A stretch of DNA of 64,000 nucleotides from Noviherbaspirillum galbum (GTDB taxonomy: Bacteria; Pseudomonadota; Gammaproteobacteria; Burkholderiales; Burkholderiaceae_D), in contig NZ_JAAIVB010000008.1 in assembly GCF_010974945.1 (NCBI RefSeq), positions 1-64,000 on the forward strand, written 5' to 3'. Position 1 is the stretch's first letter; each line of letters starts with the position of its first letter. Of this stretch, positions 44,762 through 53,464 are shown piece after piece. Under the pieces are notes generated by a model that was not told the DNA's origin, did not search any database, and saw only the letters and a program-made list of their open reading frames with translations. The translations under genes were made by a program, and so were the position numbers.

Positions 44762-45748
44762 CTATTGCTGGCGCTGATACTTGTTCACCGCGCGGTTGTG
44801 GTCGTTCAGGTTGTTCGAGAAGTGGCTGGTGCCGTCCCCGCGCGACACGAAGTACAGCACGTCGGTCTTCGTCGGATTGACCGCGGCCGCCATCGAGGCT
44901 GCGCCGGGCAGCGAGATCGGCGTGGGCGGCAATCCGGGGCGGGTGTAGGTGTTGTAGGGCGTGTCGGTCTCCAGGTCGCGCTTGCGGATGTTGCCCTGGA
45001 ATTTGTCGCCCATGCCATAGATGACCGTCGGGTCGGTCTGCAGCAGCATGCCGCGCTTTAGCCGGTTCACGAACACCGCGGCGATCATGTCGCGCTCCCC
45101 GGCCTGCCCGGTTTCCTTTTCGATGATTGAGGCCATGATCAGCGCCTCGTAGCGGTTTTTGTAGGGAACCGCGGGATCGCGCCGCGCCCATTCGTCATCC
45201 ATGTGCTTGAGCATCAGGGCATGCGCGCGCTTGAAGATCTGCAGGTCGCTCGAGCCCTTGGCGAACAGATAGGTGTCTGGGAAGAACATGCCTTCCGGGA
45301 CCTTGTAGTCGCTGCTGACCTTGGCCATGAGCTCGTTGTCGCCGAGATTCACCGTATCGTGGCGCAGCGCCGGATGCGCGTTGACCGCCTGGCGCATCTG
45401 CCTGAAAGTCCAGCCCTCGATGACCACCAGGGATTCCTGCGCCAGTTCGCCGCGCACCAGCTGCTCGATCAGGCCGAGCGGCGTGGTCTCGGGCTTGAGC
45501 GTGTAGTTGCCGGCCTTGAGCCGTCCGCTCTTGCCGCTGAACCGCGCCAGCAGCGCGAACATCAGCGGATTGACCGGGATGCCGGAAGCCTCGATCTGCT
45601 GTCCGGTGCCGCGCACGCTGCTGCCGGGCTTGACCGCGAAATCGATCGGCTGGCCGCCGGCGGGAATGAGGGGATGATGCACCCAGAAGTAGCCGTAGCC
45701 GGCGGCGCCCAGCGCCACCAGGAGAACGAATGCCAGAAATTTCTTCAA
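44762..45748 (-). CDS. mltG: Endolytic murein transglycosylase MltG
   Basis: This 328-residue protein has one N-terminal membrane helix (FLAFVLLVALGAAGYGYFWV) and a large YceG domain outside. The catalytic Glu lies in MASIIEKETGQAGERD, and LQTDPTVIYGMGD and TYTRPGLPPTPISLPG are typical of the family. It cleaves nascent glycan strands and so terminates their growth. It is the first gene of the minus-strand operon and is divergent from ygfZ. Confidence 0.96.
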   Translation of the reverse strand: MKKFLAFVLLVALGAAGYGYFWVHHPLIPAGGQPIDFAVKPGSSVRGTGQQIEASGIPVNPLMFALLARFSGKSGRLKAGNYTLKPETTPLGLIEQLVRGELAQESLVVIEGWTFRQMRQAVNAHPALRHDTVNLGDNELMAKVSSDYKVPEGMFFPDTYLFAKGSSDLQIFKRAHALMLKHMDDEWARRDPAVPYKNRYEALIMASIIEKETGQAGERDMIAAVFVNRLKRGMLLQTDPTVIYGMGDKFQGNIRKRDLETDTPYNTYTRPGLPPTPISLPGAASMAAAVNPTKTDVLYFVSRGDGTSHFSNNLNDHNRAVNKYQRQQ

Positions 45749-45820
45749 CTAAATAAATCCTCATGGGGAAAGATCAAGCGCGACGCCGGCAGTCCGCCGA
45801 CGCGCGAAGGCAGACATCAC

Positions 45821-45826
45821 TATAAT
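45821..45826 (+). promoter_or_regulatory. -10 box of the ygfZ promoter
   Basis: A perfect TATAAT stands 47 bases before the ygfZ ATG at 45874. The -35 region 17 bases upstream is weak. It lies in the divergent space with mltG. Confidence 0.5.
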
Positions 45827-45873
45827 CGAGACGTCATCATACGTTGTTGAGCCAACAAGAGGGTAAGACTGAA

Positions 45874-46947
45874 ATGAGCAATGCCTGGTTGCATTTTCTG
45901 ATGGAACACGGCGCCACGCTGGCGACCGACAATCCTGCCATCGCGTCCTTCGGCGACATCGCCAGCTTCGGCAAGCAGGTTGCCGACACACAGATCGCCG
46001 AGGGCTTCGTCGCGCCGCTGACGGATCTCGGCCTGATCGAGGCAACCGGCGAGGAGGCGGCGGGCTTCCTCCACAACCAGCTGACGAACGACGTCGAGCA
46101 CCTCGGGCCGGGCACGGCGCGGCTGGCGGGTTACTGCTCGCCCAAGGGCCGGCTGATGGCGACCTTCCTGACCTGGAAACAGGGCGAGTCGATCTTCCTC
46201 CAGCTTCCACATCATCTCCAGCCGGCAATCCAGCGCCGCCTGCAGATGTTCATCCTGCGCTCCAAGGTGAAACTGGCCGATGCCTCCGATCGTTTCGTGG
46301 CGCTGGGCCTAGGCGGAGCCAAGGCCGGCGCCGCGCTGCGCGGCCATTTCCCCAACCTGCCGGGCGCGCCCTTCCTCGCGGCGTCTTCTGAAGCGGGCAC
46401 CTTGATCCGCCTCGCGGACGCCGGCGGCCAGCCGCGTTACCAGTGGATCGCGCCGGTCGAAACGGCGCAGGCGGCATGGCCCGCGCTTTGCGCCGCCCTC
46501 ACACCCGCCGGAACGAGCACCTGGCGGCTGACCGAGATCCGCGCCGGCATGCCGGTCATTACCCAGGGAACGCAGGAGCAGTTCGTGCCGCAGATGATCA
46601 ACTTCGAACTCGTCGGCGGCGTCAACTTCAAGAAAGGCTGCTACCCCGGCCAGGAAATCGTCGCACGCAGCCAGTACCTCGGCAAGCTCAAGCGCCGCAT
46701 GCAGCTGGCCACGATCGCGTCGGAGTCGGAGGACGTGCCGGTGGGCGGCGAGCTGTTCTCCAGCGAGGATCCGGGCCAGCCTTGCGGCATGGTGGTCAAT
46801 GCCGAGCGCAACGCCAGCGGCGAGACCGAATGCCTGGTCGAGATCAAGCTGGCGGCGCTGGACGCCGGCACCATCCACCTCGGCGCGCCGGACGGCCCGG
46901 CGCTGCGATTCGGCGAATTGCCCTACCCGCTCACCGATCCCGCCTGA
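45874..46947 (+). CDS. ygfZ: Folate-binding protein YgfZ (GcvT-like)
   Basis: This 357-residue tetrahydrofolate-dependent protein supports assembly of certain iron-sulfur enzymes. The signature KGCYPGQEIVAR with the conserved Cys is intact. The GcvT fold is shown by HNQLTNDVEHLGPGTARLAGYCSPKGRLMA. GAGGGTAAG lies upstream of the ATG at 45874; an earlier in-frame start adds ten residues and is less likely. DUF4936 follows two bases after the stop. Confidence 0.94.
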   Translation: MSNAWLHFLMEHGATLATDNPAIASFGDIASFGKQVADTQIAEGFVAPLTDLGLIEATGEEAAGFLHNQLTNDVEHLGPGTARLAGYCSPKGRLMATFLTWKQGESIFLQLPHHLQPAIQRRLQMFILRSKVKLADASDRFVALGLGGAKAGAALRGHFPNLPGAPFLAASSEAGTLIRLADAGGQPRYQWIAPVETAQAAWPALCAALTPAGTSTWRLTEIRAGMPVITQGTQEQFVPQMINFELVGGVNFKKGCYPGQEIVARSQYLGKLKRRMQLATIASESEDVPVGGELFSSEDPGQPCGMVVNAERNASGETECLVEIKLAALDAGTIHLGAPDGPALRFGELPYPLTDPA

Positions 46948-46949
46948 GC

Positions 46950-47237
46950 ATGGATCTGTACGTGTACTACCGCGTCGATCCGCGGCACGCGGACGCGCTG
47001 CGCGACCGCGTGCTCGCGATGCAAAGCGGACTGACGCGGGAATATGGTATCGTCACCGGACTGAAGCGCCGCCCCGAAGAAAAAGACGGCAGACAGACCT
47101 GGATGGAAACCTACGCCGGCGTGACCGCCGGCGCCAGGCAAGGGATCGACCGCGCGGTCGAGCAAGCCGGCCTGGCCTCGTTCATCGACGGCCAGCGCCA
47201 TGTCGAGTGTTTTGTGGATGTTGCACCATGTGCTTGA
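46950..47237 (+). CDS. DUF4936 family protein
   Basis: This 95-residue soluble protein has the family pattern MDLYVYYRVDPRHADALRDRV, QSGLTREYGIVTGLKRRP and QTWMETYAGV, ending DGQRHVECFVD. Such proteins have a ferredoxin-like or dimeric alpha-beta barrel look. The function is unknown. The family is mainly betaproteobacterial and sits between ygfZ and the NRDE gene, as here. It starts two bases after the ygfZ stop and overlaps the NRDE gene by ten bases. Confidence 0.88.
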   Translation: MDLYVYYRVDPRHADALRDRVLAMQSGLTREYGIVTGLKRRPEEKDGRQTWMETYAGVTAGARQGIDRAVEQAGLASFIDGQRHVECFVDVAPCA

Positions 47238-47953
47238 TCGTATTTGCGTGGCAGGTCGTACCGGGAATGCCCTTGCTCGCCGCGGGAAACCGCGACGAGT
47301 TCTTCGAGCGCCCCACCGAGCCCGCCCACTGGTGGGAAGACCACCCTGACATTTATGCCGGACGCGACCGGCGGGATGGCGGAACCTGGATGGGCATCAA
47401 CCGCGATGGCCGCTTTGCCTGCATCACCAACGTGCGCGCGCCGAACGAAAAGCGCAGCGATGCGCCGAGCCGCGGCAAGCTGGTGCGCGATTACCTCGCC
47501 GGATCGCTCAGCCCGGAAGACTACATCCGCGAAATAGCCGCGGGCGCGCACCGCTACAACGGTTTCAACCTGCTGATTGGCCATCACCGCAGCCTCGTCT
47601 GGTTCTCCAACAAGGCGGAAGACGATCCGCGCAACGGCAAGCCGCTTGCGCCGGGCGTCTATGGCTTGTCGAACGCCTCCCTCGATTCCCCCTGGCCCAA
47701 GGTGGTACGCACCAAGGCGCAGTTCGCCAGCCTGCTGTGCCAGGGCGCGCCGCGCGAAGCCTACATCGAGATGCTGAGCGATACCACGCGCGCCTCCGAC
47801 TGCCGACTGCCACATACCGGCGTCAGCAAGGAATGGGAACGCGTGCTGTCGGCGGCGTTCATCGAGTCGCCGGAATACGGCACGCGCTCGTCGACGGTGG
47901 TTCAGCTAGCCGGGGAGCGCGACGCGGCCTTGTACGAGCATGTCGTGCGCTGA
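47228..47953 (+). CDS. NRDE family protein (TANGO2-like)
   Basis: This 241-residue protein starts with the catalytic-like Cys2 (MCLIVFAW) and contains the family motif AAGNRDEFFERP and GTWMGINRDGRFACITNVR. It belongs to the NRDE/TANGO2 group. The N-terminal Cys suggests an Ntn-hydrolase-like fold, but the substrate is unknown; links to acyl-CoA or heme handling exist for eukaryotic relatives. It is the last gene of the ygfZ set, overlapping DUF4936. Confidence 0.93.
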   Translation: MCLIVFAWQVVPGMPLLAAGNRDEFFERPTEPAHWWEDHPDIYAGRDRRDGGTWMGINRDGRFACITNVRAPNEKRSDAPSRGKLVRDYLAGSLSPEDYIREIAAGAHRYNGFNLLIGHHRSLVWFSNKAEDDPRNGKPLAPGVYGLSNASLDSPWPKVVRTKAQFASLLCQGAPREAYIEMLSDTTRASDCRLPHTGVSKEWERVLSAAFIESPEYGTRSSTVVQLAGERDAALYEHVVR

Positions 47954-48014
47954 TTGAAGGCGGGAACGAAGGACGTGGGCGGAGAAGCCAGCATGGCGGA
48001 CAGCCCCCGTCAAT

Positions 48015-48452
48015 TCAGCAAAGCTCCCGGCGCATCGTCACATGCGCAATCCCCGCCTCCATGAACTCTTCCCCCTCGCGCGCGAACCCATGCCGCTGGT
48101 AGAACCGTTCTGCCTGGGTCTGGGCATGCAGCACCACCGTCTGGTCGCCGCGCTCGCGCGCCTTGTCCATCAATGCCTGCAGCATGCGTCCGCCGAGACC
48201 GCTATTGCGTGCCTCGGGGCGCACCGCCATGCGGCCGATATGTCCGTCGGGCAGCAACCGGCCCGTGCCGATCGCCTTCCCCGCGTCGTCATACGCGACG
48301 ACATGCAGGCTGAGAGCGTCCATCTCGTCCCACTCCATCTCCAGCGGCACATGCTGCTCCACCACGAAGACGTCGTAGCGCACGGCCTGGGCACCTTCCT
48401 TGATGCTTTCCCAGTCGCCGGTGACGAGGCGCGCCGCCGTCTCACGCCTCAT
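48015..48452 (-). CDS. GNAT acetyltransferase
   Basis: This 145-residue acetyltransferase has the CoA-binding loop MAVRPEARNSGLGGRMLQAL and the segment VVLHAQTQAERFYQRHGFAREGEEF, as in the ElaA/YjdJ-like group. Its N-terminus (YDVFVVEQHVPLEMEWDEMD) fits that group. The substrate is unknown. It overlaps the thioesterase gene by four bases and is co-transcribed with it. Confidence 0.9.
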   Translation of the reverse strand: MRRETAARLVTGDWESIKEGAQAVRYDVFVVEQHVPLEMEWDEMDALSLHVVAYDDAGKAIGTGRLLPDGHIGRMAVRPEARNSGLGGRMLQALMDKARERGDQTVVLHAQTQAERFYQRHGFAREGEEFMEAGIAHVTMRRELC

Positions 48453-48886
48453 GCCGCCTCCGGCACCGTCTTCTCGAATGCCGACAGCCTATCGCGCCAC
48501 TCCTCGGGAAACGGCACGCCCTTGCGCACCGTCGTGTCGGCATAGACGTACACCAGTTCGCCGGAAATCAGGTGTTCATCGCCCTTGTGGATTTCCAGCA
48601 CGAAGCGCACCGATGTCCGGCCGAAGGCGGCGCAGCGCACGCCGATGTCCAGCACGTCGTCGAAGCGCGCCGGCGCCAGGTATTCGATTGTCGACTTGCG
48701 TGCGAAGAGTTCCTTGCCCTCTTCCGCCTGCTGCACTACCGTCGGCAGGCCGGTGGCGCGCCAGTATTCGGTGAACGCGACGTCGAAGTAGGTCAGGTAG
48801 TGTCCGTTGAAGACGATGGCTTGCATGTCCACTTCGGCCCAGCGGACGCGAAGCGAATGGAAAAAAGAGAAATCGGCGCGTGACAT
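48449..48886 (-). CDS. Acyl-CoA thioesterase of the YbgC/4HBT type
   Basis: This 145-residue hot-dog thioesterase has an active-site region VRWAEVDMQAIVFNGHYLTYFDVAFTEYWRATG in which the Asp near residue 20 and the following Asn-His pair match 4-hydroxybenzoyl-CoA thioesterase relatives. It hydrolyses short or aryl acyl-CoA esters. It is the first gene of a two-gene operon with the GNAT gene, sharing a 4-bp overlap. Confidence 0.92.
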   Translation of the reverse strand: MSRADFSFFHSLRVRWAEVDMQAIVFNGHYLTYFDVAFTEYWRATGLPTVVQQAEEGKELFARKSTIEYLAPARFDDVLDIGVRCAAFGRTSVRFVLEIHKGDEHLISGELVYVYADTTVRKGVPFPEEWRDRLSAFEKTVPEAA

Positions 48887-48976
48887 GATGTTTCGTTGAA
48901 CAGGGAATGAAGGTCGAGCGGGGCATTATCGCCGATCGGCGACATGCCCGCCTGACCGCTCATGGGCGAGCGGACT

Positions 48977-49873
48977 TCAATCCGCGAGGAAGCCGCGCAG
49001 CAAGCGGTTCACACGCTCGGGCTGCTCGTGCACGATCCAGTGCGACCCTTCGGGAATGCGCTCGATGCGCAGGTCGTCGATGAACGCATCCAGGCCATGC
49101 GACAGTGACACCGGCAAGGCGATGTCGCTTTCGCCCCAGATGACGCGCACGGGCACCTTGATCCGGAAATCCTCAGGATCGAGCTGCAGTTTCAGCGGGC
49201 CGGGATGATCGTCTGTTGGAGGATGCAGCGGCGAGGCGCGATAGTAATTCACGCCGCCGCGCAATCCGCGCGCCCAGCATTCATGGTATCGCGCACGCGT
49301 TTTCTGGTCGAACCATGGCGTGGGCGATTGACCCATGCCGTTCAGCAGGCGCTCGAGCAAGGCGAAGTCGTCCTTCGCCAGCGCTTCTTCCGATCCTTCC
49401 GCGCGCAGCCAGTTCATGTAATCGCTTGCCTTGCGCTGCGCAGGATCTTCGGCAAGCGCCTTCATGAACAGGTAAGGATGCGGCGAGTTGATGATGATCA
49501 GCTTGTGCAGCAGTTCCGGCAGCGCGATCGCGAGATTCCAGGCGATCGCCCCGCCCCAGTCGTGGGCGACCAGCGTGAACTTGTCATAGCCGAGATGTTT
49601 CGCCAGCAGACGCAGGTCATCGACGATGTGCTTCGCCTTGTAGGCGCTCAGCTCCTGCGGCATGTCGGACAGGTTGAAGCCCCGCAGGTCGGGAGCGACG
49701 GCAAAGTAGTCGCCGCCAAATTCCTTCAGCTGGGCTTCCCACTCGTACCAGAACTCGGGAAAGCCGTGCACGAACAGCAGCAGCGGCTTGCCTCGCTCGC
49801 CGGCGCTGGCATAGTGCAGGCGCGTTCCATTGGACAACGCCGCGTATTGCCCTTCCAGGATCGGGGCCGTCAT
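48977..49873 (-). CDS. Epoxide hydrolase/haloalkane dehalogenase-like alpha/beta hydrolase
   Basis: This 298-residue hydrolase has oxyanion motif HGFPEFWYEW, the nucleophile Asp105 in LVAHDWGGAIAW, a probable charge-relay Asp in GESDIALP, and His278 in EGSHWIVHEQP. This Asp-nucleophile set is that of epoxide hydrolases. The start at 49873 lies one base after the SDR stop, so the two are co-transcribed. It closes the cluster of acyl and carbonyl enzymes on this strand. Confidence 0.9.
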   Translation of the reverse strand: MTAPILEGQYAALSNGTRLHYASAGERGKPLLLFVHGFPEFWYEWEAQLKEFGGDYFAVAPDLRGFNLSDMPQELSAYKAKHIVDDLRLLAKHLGYDKFTLVAHDWGGAIAWNLAIALPELLHKLIIINSPHPYLFMKALAEDPAQRKASDYMNWLRAEGSEEALAKDDFALLERLLNGMGQSPTPWFDQKTRARYHECWARGLRGGVNYYRASPLHPPTDDHPGPLKLQLDPEDFRIKVPVRVIWGESDIALPVSLSHGLDAFIDDLRIERIPEGSHWIVHEQPERVNRLLRGFLAD

Positions 49874-49874
49874 G

Positions 49875-50780
49875 TCACTGTCCGCGAAGCTTCGATTGCA
49901 GCATCTCCCGGATCTGCGGCGCGGCAACGAACGGGTCGCTGGGGTTGCGCAGCGTCATGATGTCTTCCATGCGCGTCTGCACGTTGCCAAGCGCATGGGG
50001 ATGCGAGAAGACGTAGAACTGGTTGTCGCGGATAGCGTCGAAGGTGCGCTTCGCCACATCGGCAGCCGTTACCTTGCCGGAAGAGACTGCCTTGTCGGAC
50101 ACCGCCTGCGCTACGAGCTGGCTGGTAGTTGGGCCTGTCTCGTCCTTGAGATCCTCGGGACGGTTGCGGTGCGACTGGCTGATCCCGGTCGGCACGAAAT
50201 ACGGGCACAGCACCGAGGCGCCGATGGGCGCGCCGATCAGGTCGAGATCCTGGTACAGCGTTTCGGTGAGCGACACAACCGCGTGCTTGGACACGTTGTA
50301 GATGCCCATGTTCGGCGCATTCAGCATGCCCGCCATCGACGCGGTGTTGACGATGTGACCCTGGTAGCCCGCTTCCTTCTTCGCGCATTCCAGCATCAGC
50401 GGCGTGAAGGTGCGCACGCCGTGGATGACGCCCCAGAGGTTCACGCCGAGCACCCATTCCCAGTCGGCGATGGAATTTTCCCAGACCAGCCCGCCCGAGC
50501 CCACGCCCGCATTGTTGAATACCAGGTGGACCGCGCCGAAGCGCTGCATGGTCGCATCGGCCAGGGCCTGCACTTCCTCCGCCTTACGCACGTCGCAACG
50601 CATCGCCAGCACTTCCGCGCCTTGCGCTTCGAGTTCGGCGCGTGTCTTGTCGAGCGCATCCTGCTGCACGTCCGCCAGCACCAGCTTCATGCCGAGGTCC
50701 TTGCCGATGTTGGCGAACTCGCGTCCGAAACCGCTCGCGCCGCCGGTGATGACGGCGACTTTATCCTTGAAATTTTGCAT
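49875..50780 (-). CDS. Short-chain dehydrogenase/reductase
   Basis: This 301-residue NAD(P)-dependent enzyme has TGGASGFGREFA near the start, the NNAGVGSGG motif, a catalytic Ser in NTASMAG, and YNVSKHA (Tyr-x-x-x-Lys). AGGAG seven bases before the ATG at 50780 fixes the start over an upstream in-frame codon. It belongs to the classical group with a C-terminal extension of about 60 residues. The substrate is unknown; it probably acts on a hydroxyacyl or alcohol intermediate with the downstream hydrolase. Confidence 0.92.
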   Translation of the reverse strand: MQNFKDKVAVITGGASGFGREFANIGKDLGMKLVLADVQQDALDKTRAELEAQGAEVLAMRCDVRKAEEVQALADATMQRFGAVHLVFNNAGVGSGGLVWENSIADWEWVLGVNLWGVIHGVRTFTPLMLECAKKEAGYQGHIVNTASMAGMLNAPNMGIYNVSKHAVVSLTETLYQDLDLIGAPIGASVLCPYFVPTGISQSHRNRPEDLKDETGPTTSQLVAQAVSDKAVSSGKVTAADVAKRTFDAIRDNQFYVFSHPHALGNVQTRMEDIMTLRNPSDPFVAAPQIREMLQSKLRGQ

Positions 50781-50840
50781 GTGAGGTCTCCTAAATATCT
50801 GCGAATGGTTGCTATGGTCGAGGTCGGTTCTGGTCTTCTC

Positions 50841-50940
50841 TGTCATTCCCGCGCAGGCGGGAATCCCATTGCGCGGCGCACCGGACTGCCGAAATGGGAT
50901 CCCCGCCTTCCCGGGGATAATTAAGGGAGTCGGGAATGAC
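50841..50940. repeat. MITE-like 100-bp palindromic element with GTCATTCCCG ends, copy 3
   Basis: The ends GTCATTCCCG (50842-50851) and CGGGAATGAC (50931-50940) are perfect inverted repeats, with inner arms ATCCCATT (50863-50870) and AATGGGAT (50893-50900). The left half repeats copies 1 and 2. It lies between the SDR and GST genes on the same strand and breaks the cluster in two. Confidence 0.7.
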
Positions 50941-50950
50941 CGGGCTAGCC

Positions 50951-51877
50951 CTACGCCTTCTTCATCTGAAAGCCGATGCGCGGGAAATGCACCACCACCG
51001 TGCCGGCAAGCTCATCGTGTCGCCGGACCGCGAGTTCGGTGCCTGTCGCCAGTACCAGTTCCCCTTCCACCGGGTCGATGCCGTAGTCCGTCGGCATGAT
51101 CGCCACCTTGTCGCCAGGCTGCACGCCATGATGATCGACGAAAGGCGCATCGTAGGCCGCGCCGCTGCTCTCGCGCGCCACTTCCAGGGCACGGTCGGCG
51201 TTCATCTTCTCGAGGTCGCCATGGCCGAATGCCGCCATGCGGTCCGCCCATGCGAGCAGGCGCGGCGCCGCATCCAGGATGCCGGCCACCGGCGGCGCGG
51301 CGCGCAGGAACCACACCGAGTGATAGACCGAAAAGTCGGCGATGCTCGGCGCGCTGCCAAAGAGGTAATCCTGCCCGCCGGCCAGCATGTTTTCCAGGCG
51401 CTGCAGGTAGAGCGACAGGCTGGCGGTCGCTTCGGGGAGCGTCATGCGGGGCATGCTGCCGCGGAAGGCGGCGCGGTCGGCGCCGAAGGCCTTGACCTGT
51501 TCCGGCGACATGTTGCCGAGCGCGCTCTGCACGCCCGCCGGCTGGAACAGATAGGTGATCATGGTCCAGAACAAGGTGGAATCGGCCCATTGCGCCAGGA
51601 TGCGCGAGGCGCCCTCCACCGCGGCCGGGTACAGGGTCGGCGTGGGCGCGATGCGTTCCAGCACGTCGGCGATCAGCGCGGAATCGCAATAGATGTCCGC
51701 GCCGATCTGCATGACCGGCGTGCGGCGGTAGCCGCCGGTCAGGGGCATGAGCTTGGGCTTGGGCATGATCGCGGGAATCACGACCGATTGCCAGGCCAGC
51801 TTCTTGAAGCCGAAGATCAGCCTGATCTTTTCCGAGAACGGCGAGTTGGGATAGTGATGGAAGATGATTTCTGCCAT
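50951..51877 (-). CDS. Glutathione S-transferase family protein with C-terminal extension
   Basis: This 308-residue protein has the thioredoxin-like GST N-domain (IIFHHYPNSPFSEKIRLIFGF) with an NSPFSEK pattern in place of the usual active Tyr/Ser, then a helical C-domain (about 90-215). A beta-rich extra segment of about 80 residues follows (GDKVAIMPTDYGIDPVEGELVLATG to HFPRIGFQMKKA). Such long GSTs are seen beside oxidoreductase genes in Burkholderiales. The role may be detoxification or thioether lysis. It follows the NADP reductase by 7 bases. Confidence 0.88.
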   Translation of the reverse strand: MAEIIFHHYPNSPFSEKIRLIFGFKKLAWQSVVIPAIMPKPKLMPLTGGYRRTPVMQIGADIYCDSALIADVLERIAPTPTLYPAAVEGASRILAQWADSTLFWTMITYLFQPAGVQSALGNMSPEQVKAFGADRAAFRGSMPRMTLPEATASLSLYLQRLENMLAGGQDYLFGSAPSIADFSVYHSVWFLRAAPPVAGILDAAPRLLAWADRMAAFGHGDLEKMNADRALEVARESSGAAYDAPFVDHHGVQPGDKVAIMPTDYGIDPVEGELVLATGTELAVRRHDELAGTVVVHFPRIGFQMKKA

Positions 51878-51884
51878 GGCATCC

Positions 51885-52880
51885 TCAGATCAGCTTCACG
51901 ATCTGCTTGCCGAAGTTGCGTCCCTTCAGCATGCCCATGAAGGCTTCCGGCGCGGCGGCCAGGCCGCCGGCGACGGTCTCGCGGTATTTCAGCTTGCCGG
52001 TCGCCACCAGACCGCCGAGTTCCTTCAAGCCCTGCGGCCACAGGTCCATGTGCTCGGACACGATGAAGCCGCGCAGCGTCAGCCGCATGGTCAGAAGGTA
52101 ACGCACGTTGTTGAGCGGCATGGGCTGGCCATCGTAGCCAGCGATCAGGCCGCAGAGCGCAATGCGTCCGAACGGGTTCATGCGCGCCAGGCAGGCATCG
52201 AAGCCTTCGCCGCCGACGTTCTCGAACACGGCATCAATGCCGTTCGGCGTCGCTTGCGCAAGATCGGCCGCGAGATTGCCCGCCTTGTAGTCGATGCAGG
52301 CATCGAAGCCCAGCTCATTGACCACGTAGTCGCATTTTTCCTTGCCGCCGGCAATGCCGACCGCGCGGCAGCCGCGCTGCTTCGCGAGCTGGCCGACCGC
52401 GCTGCCCACCGCGCCGCTGGCGGCGGACACCACGATGGTCTCGCCTTCCTTGGGCTGCATGATCTGCGTCAGGCCATACCAGGCGGTCATTCCCGGCATG
52501 CCGACCGCGCCCAGGTAGGCGGAAAGCGGAATGTGGGTGGTGTCGAGCTTGCGCAGCAGCGCGCCGTCGGAGACGCCCATCTCCGCCCAGCCGAGCATGC
52601 CCTGCACCTTGTCACCCACCGCGAACTTCGGATTCTTCGAGTCGACGACTTCGCCCACCGTGCCACCGACCATGGTGTCGCCGATCGCCTGCGGCGCGGC
52701 GTAGCTCTTCACGTCTTCCATGCGCATGCGCATGTAGGGATCGAGCGACAGGTAATGATTGCGGACCAGCAGCTCGCCGTCCTTGAGCGAGGGAACCGGC
52801 ACCTCTTCCAGCCGGAAATTGTCTGGCGCGACCTGTCCTTGCGGACGCGATGCGAGAACGATGCGCTTGAATGTGGACAT
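51885..52880 (-). CDS. NADP-dependent medium-chain reductase (CurA/PTGR-like)
   Basis: This 331-residue, zinc-independent MDR family enzyme begins KRIVLASRPQGQVAPDNFRLEEVPVP and has the nucleotide-binding SAASGAVGSAVGQLAKQRG and ENVGGEGFD segments. Relatives reduce the C=C bond of alpha,beta-enones and similar. It fits a detoxifying or beta-oxidation-side function in the cluster. The start has AGGAGACA upstream. It precedes the GST gene by 7 bases. Confidence 0.92.
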   Translation of the reverse strand: MSTFKRIVLASRPQGQVAPDNFRLEEVPVPSLKDGELLVRNHYLSLDPYMRMRMEDVKSYAAPQAIGDTMVGGTVGEVVDSKNPKFAVGDKVQGMLGWAEMGVSDGALLRKLDTTHIPLSAYLGAVGMPGMTAWYGLTQIMQPKEGETIVVSAASGAVGSAVGQLAKQRGCRAVGIAGGKEKCDYVVNELGFDACIDYKAGNLAADLAQATPNGIDAVFENVGGEGFDACLARMNPFGRIALCGLIAGYDGQPMPLNNVRYLLTMRLTLRGFIVSEHMDLWPQGLKELGGLVATGKLKYRETVAGGLAAAPEAFMGMLKGRNFGKQIVKLI

Positions 52881-52981
52881 CTTGTCTCCTTGTCTTCAAT
52901 CTTGGTTTAGTCCCGCAGGCTGACGCTGCGGACATTGCTACATGCTTGCGCCTGGCGGGCCGGGCTCATGCGGTCATGCGC

Positions 52982-53464
52982 TCAGGTGGACAGCGCTTCG
53001 TCGCTGCCCGGACTCGGGCGGCTGCCCGGGTCCTTCCTCTTCGCGGCATCGACGCGCTTCAGGTACTTGAACGTGCCCATGGACTTGGCCACGAGCTTGT
53101 CGCCGCTCCACAATTCGCCTTCGCAGAAACACAGGGTCATCGACTTGTGGAATGCGCGACCCTTGGCGACCACGCGCCCGCCGGGCTGGCCGGCAGGCTG
53201 CAGGAAGCTGGTCTTCATTTCCACCGTCACGCCCCCGCGCGCGTCCGGGTCGAGGGAACGCCCGGCCATCGACATCACCACGTCCAGCAAGGTCATCACG
53301 ATGCCGCCATGGGTGACGTTCCAGCTGTTGGTGTGCCGGTGCTCGAGGTTAAGCGCGACCTGTGCCTCGCCGTTCCCCATGCCCAGGAATTCCACGCCGA
53401 GATCGTGCAGGAACGGAATCTCGACGGGAAACGCCTGCGCCGGGCTGCCGGGCTGGATGACCAT
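52982..53464 (-). CDS. PaaI-type thioesterase
   Basis: This 160-residue hot-dog protein has the PaaI segment NSWNVTHGGIVMTLLDVVMSMAG in which His-Gly-Gly and Asp form the active centre. It should hydrolyse acyl-CoA intermediates. The C-terminal tail (KRKDPGSRPSPGSDEALST) looks disordered. It overlaps the SDR gene by one base. Confidence 0.92.
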   Translation of the reverse strand: MVIQPGSPAQAFPVEIPFLHDLGVEFLGMGNGEAQVALNLEHRHTNSWNVTHGGIVMTLLDVVMSMAGRSLDPDARGGVTVEMKTSFLQPAGQPGGRVVAKGRAFHKSMTLCFCEGELWSGDKLVAKSMGTFKYLKRVDAAKRKDPGSRPSPGSDEALST